DNA from: an uncultured Bacilli bacterium
GTDB lineage: Bacteria > Bacillota_I > Bacilli_A > RF39 > UBA660
Reading direction: 5' to 3'
NCBI GenBank assembly: GCA_944332205.1
Contig: CALVJN010000006.1
Coordinates: 1-61,663 of the forward strand
DNA length: 61,663 nt
Below, one piece after another: positions 35,708 to 43,506 of the stretch (positions are counted from its first letter, which is position 1; each line of letters starts with the position of its first letter). The notes below the pieces were generated by a model that did not search any database, was not told the DNA's origin, and worked only from the letters and a program-made list of their open reading frames with translations. The position numbers and the translations under genes are program-made.

Positions 35708-36501
35708 CATTATATGGAATTGCTAAAAAATTCAATACTAATGTTCAAAGTTTACGCGAATTAAATAATTTAAATACTGATATAATAGTTCCATATCAAA
35801 AACTTATAGTATTTTCAAATGGAGAAGAAGAACCTTCCGAATGCATAATATATACGGTAAAAAAAGGAGATAATCTTTATAGTATAGCTAAAAAATATAA
35901 TACTACCGTCGATGAAATTAAAAGATATAATAATTTAACAAGTAATAATCTTTCAATTGGTCAAAGAATTACGATACCTTGTTATATGGAAGATGTTGAT
36001 ATAGATTTTAGTAATTATATAAAATATACTGTAAAAAAAGGTGACACTTTATATTCTATTGCTAAAGAATTTGATACAACGGTAGATAAAATAAAAAATG
36101 ATAATGATTTATCTAGTAATAATCTTGAAATAGGAATGATTTTATTGATTCAAGATAATGTTAATGCTGTTGAAGAATGCTTTGGAGAAGATTTCGATAT
36201 TTTAGATAATTATATGATTTATACGGTTCAAAAAGGTGATAGTTTATATAGTATAGCTAAAAAATTTAATACGACAGTTAACGAAATAGAAACTTTAAAT
36301 AATTTAGACTCAATAAATTTATCTATTGGTCAAGAATTAAAAATACCTAATACTTATGGCAATACAACAAAATATATAGTTCAAAAAGGAGAAAGTTTGT
36401 ATAGTATAGCTAAAAAGTTTAATACGACAGTTGATAGTATTAAAGCTAAAAACAATTTGACTAGTAATTTGTTAAGTATTGGTCAAGAATTGATTATTTA
36501 G
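35699..36501 (+). pseudogene. LysM protein, C-terminal fragment (2 of 2), five LysM repeats
   Basis: Frame with the rest of LysM 1 (GDTLYGIAKKFNTNV) and four complete repeats (YTVKKGDNLYSIAKKYNTT, YTVKKGDTLYSIAKEF, YTVQKGDSLYSIAKKF, YIVQKGESLYSIAKKF). LysM binds peptidoglycan glycan chains. The gene has lost its start to E6; an internal ATG at 35986 might allow a shortened three-repeat product, but no Shine-Dalgarno sequence supports it. With precise excision it becomes a 276-aa protein starting at TTG 32769. The next two genes follow closely. Confidence 0.88.
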
Positions 36502-36516
36502 AATGAAGGAGAGTTT

Positions 36517-36942
36517 ATGAAAGAGATTTTATTTGATAGTCAAGAGTTTAAAGAAAGTTCTGACTACGCTAATTTTATTAAAGAAAATAGTGGTGAAGGA
36601 ATATTAAAAATACAGGCGTATACTGCTAATCAAGCTTATCCACTAGAAGGTGTCGATATTAAAATTTTTAAAGAAATAGATGGAAATAAAGTTGTATTTT
36701 TCTCAGGAAAGACAGATTCTAGTGGAATAATTGATAATATTAATTTACCTGCTAGGCCAGCAAAAGAATTTGTAAATGAAAAGGCTGATATTGTTTATAC
36801 AGTTTATGAAATAGAAGCAACATATCCTAAAAATAATATTAAAAAAAATTATCAAGTATCAATTTATGATAATATAAAAGTTATTCAACCAATTAGAATA
36901 CCAATAAATACATTAATTGAAGGTGATGGAAATCAGAGCTAG
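36517..36942 (+). CDS. carboxypeptidase-regulatory-like domain protein
   Basis: A 141-aa protein. A prealbumin-like fold (about 25-120) is suggested by ILKIQAYTANQAYPLEGVDIKIF, GKTDSSGIIDNINLPA and a Tyr-rich strand pattern. No signal peptide. AAGGAG precedes the ATG, 15 bp after the LysM stop. It overlaps the following peptidoglycan-binding gene, so LysM, this gene and the next form one operon for a cell-wall or spore-coat function. The precise role is unknown. Confidence 0.65.
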   Translation: MKEILFDSQEFKESSDYANFIKENSGEGILKIQAYTANQAYPLEGVDIKIFKEIDGNKVVFFSGKTDSSGIIDNINLPARPAKEFVNEKADIVYTVYEIEATYPKNNIKKNYQVSIYDNIKVIQPIRIPINTLIEGDGNQS

Positions 36943-38281
36943 TGTTATTTATCCAACAATACCCACAGAAATTGTTGTTCATTTAGGAGCACCGGGTGAA
37001 GCTGCTAGGAATGTTAGTATTCCTTTTATCGATTATATAAAAAATGTAGCATCTAATGAGATATATCCAACTTGGCCAGATAGTGCAATAGAGGCTAATA
37101 TTCTTGCGCAAATATCTTTTGCTTTAAATAGGATTTATAATGAATGGTATCCAAGCCGTGGTTATTCTTTTGATATTACTTCTCTTCCTGCATATGATCA
37201 AGCTTTTGTAGAAGATAAGGAAGTTTTTGATACTATATCAAAAAAAGTAGATGAAATTTTTAACAATTATATATATCGTGAGGGACAAATTCAACCTCTT
37301 TATGCTTTGTATTGTGATGGTAGAGTAACAACTTGTGATGGACTTTCACAATGGGGAAGTGTTGAATTAGCTAGGCAAAATAAAACCCCACTTGAAATTT
37401 TGCAATATTATTATGGTGATGATGTTAGAATCTTTGAAGATGCTCCTACTGGTGAATTAATTGGAGCGTATCCTGGATTTCCGCAGGAACTTGGTAATGC
37501 TGGTGATAAAGTTAGAACAATTCAAAGAGAACTTAATAGAATTTCTAATAATTATCCAGCAATTCCTAAAATACCAAACGAAAATGGAGTTTTTGGTGTT
37601 TATACAGAAGCGGCTGTTAAAAAATTTCAAGAAGTTTTTAATTTAAAAGTAACTGGTATAGTGGATTATGCAACTTGGTATAAAATAAAATATGTTTATA
37701 ATGCGGTAAAAAGAGTTAATGATATATATTCAGAAGGGATTACAGAAGAGGAAGCTATTACTAGTTATGGAAATGAACTAGAATATTCTGATACTGGTTT
37801 GGGAGTAAGAGTTTTACATTATGTTCTTGGAGTTATTTCATTTTTTGATCAAGATTTACCAAGTTTAGAATTAAATGGTGTATTTAATGATAATACAAAA
37901 GAAATGGTAATAAATTTTCAAAGAAAGTATGACTTGCCAACAACAGGAATAGTAGATGGTACAACTTGGAATAAGTTGATAAAAGTTTATAGAAATACAA
38001 TTGCCAATATACCAGATGAATATGCTAAATATTCTGATGAACTTTTTCCAGGAAGAGTCTTGGCTATTGGAATGAGTGGTGATGATGTAAAAACTATTCA
38101 GAAATTTTTACTAACTATCTGTAGAAAATTTGGAAATATTCCTGGAGTTAGGGTAACTGGAATTTTTGATGATCTTATGGAAAAATCTGTTATGAAAATT
38201 CAGAGTATTTCTGATGAACCAGTAAATGGTGTTATAAGTCCAATTACTTGGTATAATATTGTCGAGTATTCAAAAAGATAA
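36926..38281 (+). CDS. peptidoglycan-binding protein with SpoIID-like motif
   Basis: A protein of about 451 aa. The N-terminal region (YPTIPTEIVVHLGAPGEAARNVSIPF) is conserved in a clostridial family. A SpoIID/LytB-like stretch follows (CDGLSQWGSVELARQNKTPLEILQYYYG), then three peptidoglycan-binding-1 repeats, each with G..V..IQ..L, NG.FG..T...V..FQ and G..D..TW. Likely a wall- or cortex-modifying accessory protein. ATG 36926 begins MEIRASVIYPT; a TTG nine bases earlier is also possible. It overlaps the previous gene by 17 bp. A terminator follows. Confidence 0.75.
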   Translation: MEIRASVIYPTIPTEIVVHLGAPGEAARNVSIPFIDYIKNVASNEIYPTWPDSAIEANILAQISFALNRIYNEWYPSRGYSFDITSLPAYDQAFVEDKEVFDTISKKVDEIFNNYIYREGQIQPLYALYCDGRVTTCDGLSQWGSVELARQNKTPLEILQYYYGDDVRIFEDAPTGELIGAYPGFPQELGNAGDKVRTIQRELNRISNNYPAIPKIPNENGVFGVYTEAAVKKFQEVFNLKVTGIVDYATWYKIKYVYNAVKRVNDIYSEGITEEEAITSYGNELEYSDTGLGVRVLHYVLGVISFFDQDLPSLELNGVFNDNTKEMVINFQRKYDLPTTGIVDGTTWNKLIKVYRNTIANIPDEYAKYSDELFPGRVLAIGMSGDDVKTIQKFLLTICRKFGNIPGVRVTGIFDDLMEKSVMKIQSISDEPVNGVISPITWYNIVEYSKR

Positions 38282-38304
38282 ATTTTAACGGTTTATCTTT
38301 TTAT
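38272..38304 (+). terminator. terminator of the LysM operon
   Basis: AAAAAGATAAA (38272-38282) and TTTATCTTTTT (38292-38302) around a 9-base loop. Confidence 0.8.
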
Positions 38305-38358
38305 ATTGTGGAAGAAAAAAATATATAGTAAAATAAATTATAGACTGGAAGTGGTTAT

Positions 38359-40452
38359 ATGAAAATTAATGATTTAAATAAGGAACAGCAAAAGGCAGTA
38401 TTGGAAACAGAGGGACCACTTCTTATTTTGGCTGGTGCTGGTAGTGGGAAAACTAGAGTTCTTACTACTAAAGTTGCTTATTTAATAGAAGAAGTAGGTA
38501 TTAGTCCATATAATATATTAGCTATTACTTTTACTAATAAAGCTGCTAAAGAAATGAGTAATAGACTTTATAGATTAATTGGGGATAAAGCTAAATATGT
38601 ACAAGTATCTACTTTCCATTCTTTTGGTGTTAAAATATTAAGAGAGAACTTTAAATATTTAGGCTATGATAAAAATTTTGTTATCATGGATAGTGAAGAT
38701 TCTATTTCAGTGATAAAGAAAATTCTTAAAGAAAAAGGAATTGATTCTAAAATTTATAATCCTAATGCTATAAAAAATAAGATAAGTAGTTGTAAAAATG
38801 AAATGATGTCACCTAAAGATTATGAAAAATATGTTGCAAGTGATTTTGAAAAAATAGTTCTTTTAGTTTATGAACTATATGAAGATACTTTAAAGAAAAA
38901 TAATTCTATTGATTTTGATGATTTATTACTTTTACCTATAAAACTATTTAGAGAAAATCCAAATATTTTACAAAATTATCAAGAAAGATTTCAGTATATT
39001 TTAATTGATGAATATCAAGATACTAATGAAGCACAATACATATTAACAAAAATGATTAGTGCAAAGTATAGAAATATTTGTTGTGTTGGAGATGTTGATC
39101 AATCTATTTATAGTTTTAGAGGAGCAAATTATAAGAATATTTTAAATTTTGAAAAAGACTATAAAGATGCTAAAACGATTAAGTTAGAACAAAATTATCG
39201 TTCTACGACAAATATTTTAGATGCAGCAAATGATGTTATAAAAAATAACAAGGAAAGAAAAGATAAAAAATTGTGGTCAGATAAAGGAACTGGGGAGAAA
39301 ATAACTTATTACCGAGCTTTTAATGGAATTGATGAAGCACAATACGTTGCAAGAGAGATAAAAAATTTGATTAATAATGGAATCGAATATGAAAACATTG
39401 CCGTTTTATATAGAACAAATTCTCAATCACATGTTATAGAAGAAGAATTTTTAAAGAATAAAATACCATATAAAATTGTTGGTGGAATAGGTTTTTATTC
39501 TAGAAAAGAGATTAAAGATGTTTTAGCATATCTTAGACTTATTTATAATGAGAAAGATAATATTAGTTTATTAAGAGTAATTAATACTCCAAAGCGTGGT
39601 GTTGGAAGTAAAACAATTAGTAATTTAATTGAGAAAGCTAACAATGATGGAAAGTCAATATATGAAGTTATAGTAAGTGGAAAAGAACTAGAATTTAAGA
39701 ATATAATTGAAAAGTTAAAGAAATTTTCAGAGAGTTTGACTATTACAGAATTAGTAGATAAAATATTAGATATAACAGGAATAAGAAAAGAATATGAAAG
39801 TGATAAAACTTTAGAGTCAGATATTAGATTAGAAAACTTAGAAGAATTAAAGACAGTTACTAGAACTTTTGAAGAAAAAGAAGGTATTGTATCACTTGAG
39901 GATTTTTTATACGAAGTTAGTTTAGTATCAGACGTAAATGAATATGATGAAGATAAGAATAGAGTTAGTCTTATGACTGTTCATTCAGTTAAAGGACTAG
40001 AGTTTGATTATGTTTTTATAACAGGCTTAGAAGAGGGTATTTTTCCACATATGAATTCTCTTATGAATAATAGTGATTTGGAAGAAGAAAGAAGATTATG
40101 TTATGTTGCAATAACTAGAGCAAAGGAAAAACTATATTTAGTCAATGCTAGACTTAGAATGATGTTTGGACATGATTGTACTAATTTACCTAGTAGGTTT
40201 ATTGGTGAAATAAATAAAGAATTACTTGATGGTTATGTTTCAGAAGATAATTTTAAAGAAGAAAAAATTGATATAGAAGAGAAATTTTATAAAGATGATG
40301 TTGATTATAAAAAAGATGATTATGTTTATCATGAAATTTTTGGACAAGGGAAGGTTATTAATGTTTCTGGAAGTTTAGTTACAATTGCTTTTAAACACCC
40401 TTATGGAATAAAAAAATTAATGAAAAATCATAAAAGTCTTAGTAAAGTTTAA
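38359..40452 (+). CDS. pcrA: ATP-dependent DNA helicase PcrA/UvrD
   Basis: A 697-aa superfamily 1A helicase that unwinds DNA 3' to 5' in repair and plasmid replication. Motif I AGAGSGKT (about 26-33), Ia ITFTNKAA, II IDEYQDTN, III GDVDQSIYSFRGA, IV EQNYRST, V MTVHSVKGLEFD, VI VAITRAKEKLYL. The C-terminal tail (DDYVYHEIFGQGKVINV) is the PcrA RNA-polymerase-binding Tudor-like region. Full length. GAAGTGG precedes the ATG. In many Firmicutes pcrA is followed by ligA; here ligA lies 5.3 kb further on with other genes between. Confidence 0.95.
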   Translation: MKINDLNKEQQKAVLETEGPLLILAGAGSGKTRVLTTKVAYLIEEVGISPYNILAITFTNKAAKEMSNRLYRLIGDKAKYVQVSTFHSFGVKILRENFKYLGYDKNFVIMDSEDSISVIKKILKEKGIDSKIYNPNAIKNKISSCKNEMMSPKDYEKYVASDFEKIVLLVYELYEDTLKKNNSIDFDDLLLLPIKLFRENPNILQNYQERFQYILIDEYQDTNEAQYILTKMISAKYRNICCVGDVDQSIYSFRGANYKNILNFEKDYKDAKTIKLEQNYRSTTNILDAANDVIKNNKERKDKKLWSDKGTGEKITYYRAFNGIDEAQYVAREIKNLINNGIEYENIAVLYRTNSQSHVIEEEFLKNKIPYKIVGGIGFYSRKEIKDVLAYLRLIYNEKDNISLLRVINTPKRGVGSKTISNLIEKANNDGKSIYEVIVSGKELEFKNIIEKLKKFSESLTITELVDKILDITGIRKEYESDKTLESDIRLENLEELKTVTRTFEEKEGIVSLEDFLYEVSLVSDVNEYDEDKNRVSLMTVHSVKGLEFDYVFITGLEEGIFPHMNSLMNNSDLEEERRLCYVAITRAKEKLYLVNARLRMMFGHDCTNLPSRFIGEINKELLDGYVSEDNFKEEKIDIEEKFYKDDVDYKKDDYVYHEIFGQGKVINVSGSLVTIAFKHPYGIKKLMKNHKSLSKV

Positions 40453-40478
40453 TATAAAGTTAATTAAGGAGGAATAAT

Positions 40479-41390
40479 ATGAGTAAAAATTTAACTTTAG
40501 TTATTATGGCTGCGGGGATGGGGTCAAGATTTGGGGGATTAAAACAAATAGAACCAGTTGGGCCTAATGGAGAATTCATAATTGATTATTCAATTTATGA
40601 TGCTGTAAGAGCAGGATTCAACAAAGTTGTGTTTATTATCAAAGAAGAAAATTATGAATTATTTAAAGAAACAGTTGGTCATCGTGTTGAAAAACAAATA
40701 AAAGTAGAATATGCTTTTCAAAAACAGGAAAATGTTCCAAATAATGTTGTAATTCCTAAGGATAGAACTAAACCTTGGGGAACATCTCATGCAATACTTT
40801 CAGCTAAGGATAAGGTTGATGGAGATTTTCTTGTTTTGAATGCTGATGATTTTTATGGTAGTGATGCTTTTTATAAAGCAGCGGAATTTTTTAATGAAAA
40901 ACATTCTGGTGTAGAATATGCAGTTATAGGTTATAAAATAGCTAATACTATGTCTGAAAATGGTGCTGTTAAACGTGGCGTATGTGAAGTAGAGAATGGT
41001 TATTTGAAAAAACTTATAGAAAGTTCTGTTGAAAAAGTAGATGGAAAAATAATTGCAACACCTCTTAATGGAAGTAATCCTTTTGAAATTAAAGAAGATT
41101 CTCCTGTTTCAATGAATATGTTTTGTTTTACAAAAGACATTTTTAAATATTTAGAAGATAATTTAGTGAAATTCTTTGAAGAAAATAAAAATGATCTTTC
41201 TAAATGTGAATATTTAATTCCTGATTCTGTTTATAATTCTATTAAAGAAGGCATTGCTAAAGTTAAAGTTATTCCTACTACTGCTAAATGGCAAGGAATT
41301 ACTTATAAAGAAGATAAAGAAAAACTTGTTAATGAAATTAATAAATTAATTAAAGAAAATGTTTATCCACAAAAATTGTGGAATAATTAA
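40479..41390 (+). CDS. sugar nucleotidyltransferase family protein
   Basis: A 303-aa NTP-transferase-fold protein. The N-terminal nucleotide-binding signature is MAAGMGSRFGGLKQ (glycine-rich loop), with LNADDFYG as the metal-binding DD motif near residue 115. Family members couple NTPs with sugar phosphates to make nucleotide sugars; the sugar cannot be told. AAGGAGG precedes the ATG. It follows pcrA by 26 bp and may be co-transcribed. Intact. Confidence 0.8.
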   Translation: MSKNLTLVIMAAGMGSRFGGLKQIEPVGPNGEFIIDYSIYDAVRAGFNKVVFIIKEENYELFKETVGHRVEKQIKVEYAFQKQENVPNNVVIPKDRTKPWGTSHAILSAKDKVDGDFLVLNADDFYGSDAFYKAAEFFNEKHSGVEYAVIGYKIANTMSENGAVKRGVCEVENGYLKKLIESSVEKVDGKIIATPLNGSNPFEIKEDSPVSMNMFCFTKDIFKYLEDNLVKFFEENKNDLSKCEYLIPDSVYNSIKEGIAKVKVIPTTAKWQGITYKEDKEKLVNEINKLIKENVYPQKLWNN

Positions 41391-41495
41391 TAAAATCTCT
41401 TAATTTATTATTTAAATAATCTTTATAAAAGTTATTGTAAAGAAAATAAATATATTGTAAACTTTAAATATAAATAATATACTAGGAGTGATTAT

Positions 41496-43331
41496 ATGAA
41501 GAATAAAAAAGGTTTTACCTTAATAGAGCTATTAGCAGTAATAATAATATTAGGAATATTAATGATAATAGCAATACCAGCAGTAACAGAGTATATATCA
41601 TCATCAAGAAAGAGTGCTTATATAACAACAGCATCAAGATATATAGATGGAGTAAGGAATAAGATAAATGCTGCAGAAATACCAGTCTATGATAAAGAGA
41701 CAACATATTATATACCAGGAAGTTGTGTTTCAATGGAAAAAGGTGGAAAAAGTCCATATGGAGACTGGGAAGAGTATTATGTAGTAGTAACATATGATGG
41801 AACTAGTTATGACTATTATTGGACAAGTAGAGATGAAACAAACACAGGAATATATTTAACATATCAAGATTTATTAGATGTAGATAGAATAGAGAATAAT
41901 GTAACAAGTATATCTACAAATATTGGTGTTGGAGATAGAGAAAAGATATTAGTATTAAAAGATAGCTGTAGTATAAATGATGCAGAAGAATTAGTAGCAA
42001 CAAGTAGTATCCCAGAAAAAGGAACAAGTAATGGAAGTGAAACAGAAGAACCAGGAAATATAACATATAAAGAAGAAATATTAAATGGAACAGAACCAAA
42101 GTTAAGTGGAGCATTAATACCAATAACAATAGAAAATGATGGAACAGTAAAGAAAGCAGATACTAATACTAAGTGGTATAGTTATGAAGAGAAAAGATGG
42201 GCAAATGCCGTAATATTAAAAGATGAAAGTAAGAGTTATAATAATGGAGAAGTAATACCAGAAGAAGAAATAGAGAGTTATTTTGTATGGATACCAAAGT
42301 ATAGTTATAAGTTATGGGATTTAGGAAATTATACAGGTGATACAGCAGTAGATACAAGTAAAGTACATTCAATAGATATAAGATTTGGAACAACCAATAC
42401 AAGTGATAGTGTAGAAGGAGAATGTACAACACCTAAAGTATCAGGAGAAAGTGGAAACTGCGAAGTAGGAGATTATATGACTCATCCAGCATTCTTAGCC
42501 TTTAATACAACAGGATTATGGGTAGGAAAGTTTGAGACAGGTTATGATGGAGCAACAAGTGCATATGTAGCAGAAAAGGATACAACAGAAGTATCCAAAG
42601 CAATAGTAAAACCAAATGTTTACAGTTGGAGAAATATACAAGTAGCTAATGCCTTTACAGTAAGCTATAATTATAAAAGAGAGTTAGAATCTCATATGAT
42701 GAAGAATACGGAATGGGGAGCAGTAACTTATTTATCACATTCTATATATGGAATAAATGATGAAGTAAGATTAAATAATAATTCAAACTATTTAACAGGA
42801 TATGCAGCAACAACAGAAAACGGAAGTGGAAGTACAACAGAAGTAGCAATGTGGAACACTTCTACAGGATACTTAGCAAGTACAACAGGAAATATAACAG
42901 GAATATATGATATGTCAGGAGGAGCATGGGAATATGTAATGGGAGTAATGAAAGATGCAAATGGAAATTTAATGTCAGGCTATAATTCTTCCCAAAATTC
43001 AGGATTTAATGGAACATTATATGATGGAAGTAGTTATACAAATGGAATAGATTTTCCTGATAGTAAATATTATGATGTTTATAATTATAATTCTAATCAA
43101 TCTAATTATTCTCAAAGAATATTAGGAGATGCAACAGGAGAGATGGGACCATTTCAAGGGTATAGATCATCATGGTATAATGATACTTCATATTTGGTTT
43201 ACTCTAGCTACCCTTGGTTCTACCGTGGGGGCTACAATAACATCGGTTCTGGTGCTGGTGCGTTCTTTTTCAGCAGCAACTACGGGCATGCTCACCCCTG
43301 CATTTCTTTCCGTTTAGTTTTGGGTGTATAG
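41496..43331 (+). CDS. prepilin-like protein with FGE/C-type-lectin C-terminal domain, probable DGR target
   Basis: A 611-aa surface or secreted protein. It begins with a type IV prepilin-like leader KKGFTLIELLAVIIILGIL (cleavage expected after Gly8) and a helical SSRKSAYITTASRYIDG segment. Residues to about 190 are the cassette also found at 51831 and 61236. The region from about 330 has formylglycine-generating-enzyme/C-type-lectin features: GLWVGKFETGYDG, GIYDMSGGAWEYVMG and a final WFYRGGYNN...ISFRLVLG. In this fold the end of the domain displays a ligand-binding surface. The last 130 bases differ sharply in composition from the rest, as in a diversity-generating-retroelement variable region. 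CTAGGAGTG precedes the ATG. Confidence 0.85.
   Translation: MKNKKGFTLIELLAVIIILGILMIIAIPAVTEYISSSRKSAYITTASRYIDGVRNKINAAEIPVYDKETTYYIPGSCVSMEKGGKSPYGDWEEYYVVVTYDGTSYDYYWTSRDETNTGIYLTYQDLLDVDRIENNVTSISTNIGVGDREKILVLKDSCSINDAEELVATSSIPEKGTSNGSETEEPGNITYKEEILNGTEPKLSGALIPITIENDGTVKKADTNTKWYSYEEKRWANAVILKDESKSYNNGEVIPEEEIESYFVWIPKYSYKLWDLGNYTGDTAVDTSKVHSIDIRFGTTNTSDSVEGECTTPKVSGESGNCEVGDYMTHPAFLAFNTTGLWVGKFETGYDGATSAYVAEKDTTEVSKAIVKPNVYSWRNIQVANAFTVSYNYKRELESHMMKNTEWGAVTYLSHSIYGINDEVRLNNNSNYLTGYAATTENGSGSTTEVAMWNTSTGYLASTTGNITGIYDMSGGAWEYVMGVMKDANGNLMSGYNSSQNSGFNGTLYDGSSYTNGIDFPDSKYYDVYNYNSNQSNYSQRILGDATGEMGPFQGYRSSWYNDTSYLVYSSYPWFYRGGYNNIGSGAGAFFFSSNYGHAHPCISFRLVLGV
43195..43325 (+). other. candidate DGR variable region (VR) and IMH
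   Basis: Bases 43201-43320 are 60/120 G+C, against 35/120 for the preceding 120. In frame the codons are largely NNC (TAC, AGC, TTC, GGC, AAC, ATC, CAC, TGC), which are rare in this genome. They sit at the surface positions of a C-type-lectin fold, while scaffold residues (RGG, GSGAGAF, SFRLVLG) use other codons. That is what adenine-directed mutagenesis of AAC template codons gives. The invariant end (TCTTTCCGTTTAG) would be the IMH. The template repeat is not in the window. Confidence 0.75.
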
Positions 43332-43334
43332 TTT

Positions 43335-43349
43335 TTCCCAAAGTGGGAA
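43335..43349 (+). repeat. hairpin directly after the variable region
   Basis: TTCCCA-AAG-TGGGAA starts two bases after the stop codon of the DGR-like gene. Known DGR targets have a short hairpin/cruciform just downstream of the IMH that aids retrohoming. It is not followed by a T-run, so it is not an ordinary terminator; the real one lies at 43423. Confidence 0.65.
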
Positions 43350-43422
43350 CCCTAATTTTTGCGTTTTAGTAGGTGAATGAAGTATATTGATAGATAGATT
43401 TAATATAATGAAGTATTTTAAT

Positions 43423-43458
43423 AATGCTAATTGTATGTTTTTGCAATTAGCATTTTTA
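43423..43458 (+). terminator. terminator after the DGR-like gene
   Basis: AATGCTAATTG (43423-43433) and CAATTAGCATT (43444-43454), then T-run. Confidence 0.85.
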
Positions 43459-43506
43459 TATCAAAATTTATATAGTTTATGTTATTATTATAATAGGTGG
43501 ATTACT

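Noticed and set aside
35986-36501. LysM gene starting at ATG 35986
   Set aside because: The frame is open and homologous upstream to the E6 junction and has no Shine-Dalgarno at 35986; it is the remainder of the interrupted gene.
41515-42432. Long antisense frames rich in Leu/Tyr opposite the prepilin-like genes (also 51850-52128, 61255-61533)
   Set aside because: They mirror the ATA/ATT-rich codons of the sense cassette, have no ribosome sites, and recur only because the cassette recurs.
43387-43506. Longer N-terminus for the UvrD-like helicase
   Set aside because: It would run through the terminator at 43423-43458; ATG 43507 has a proper ribosome site.
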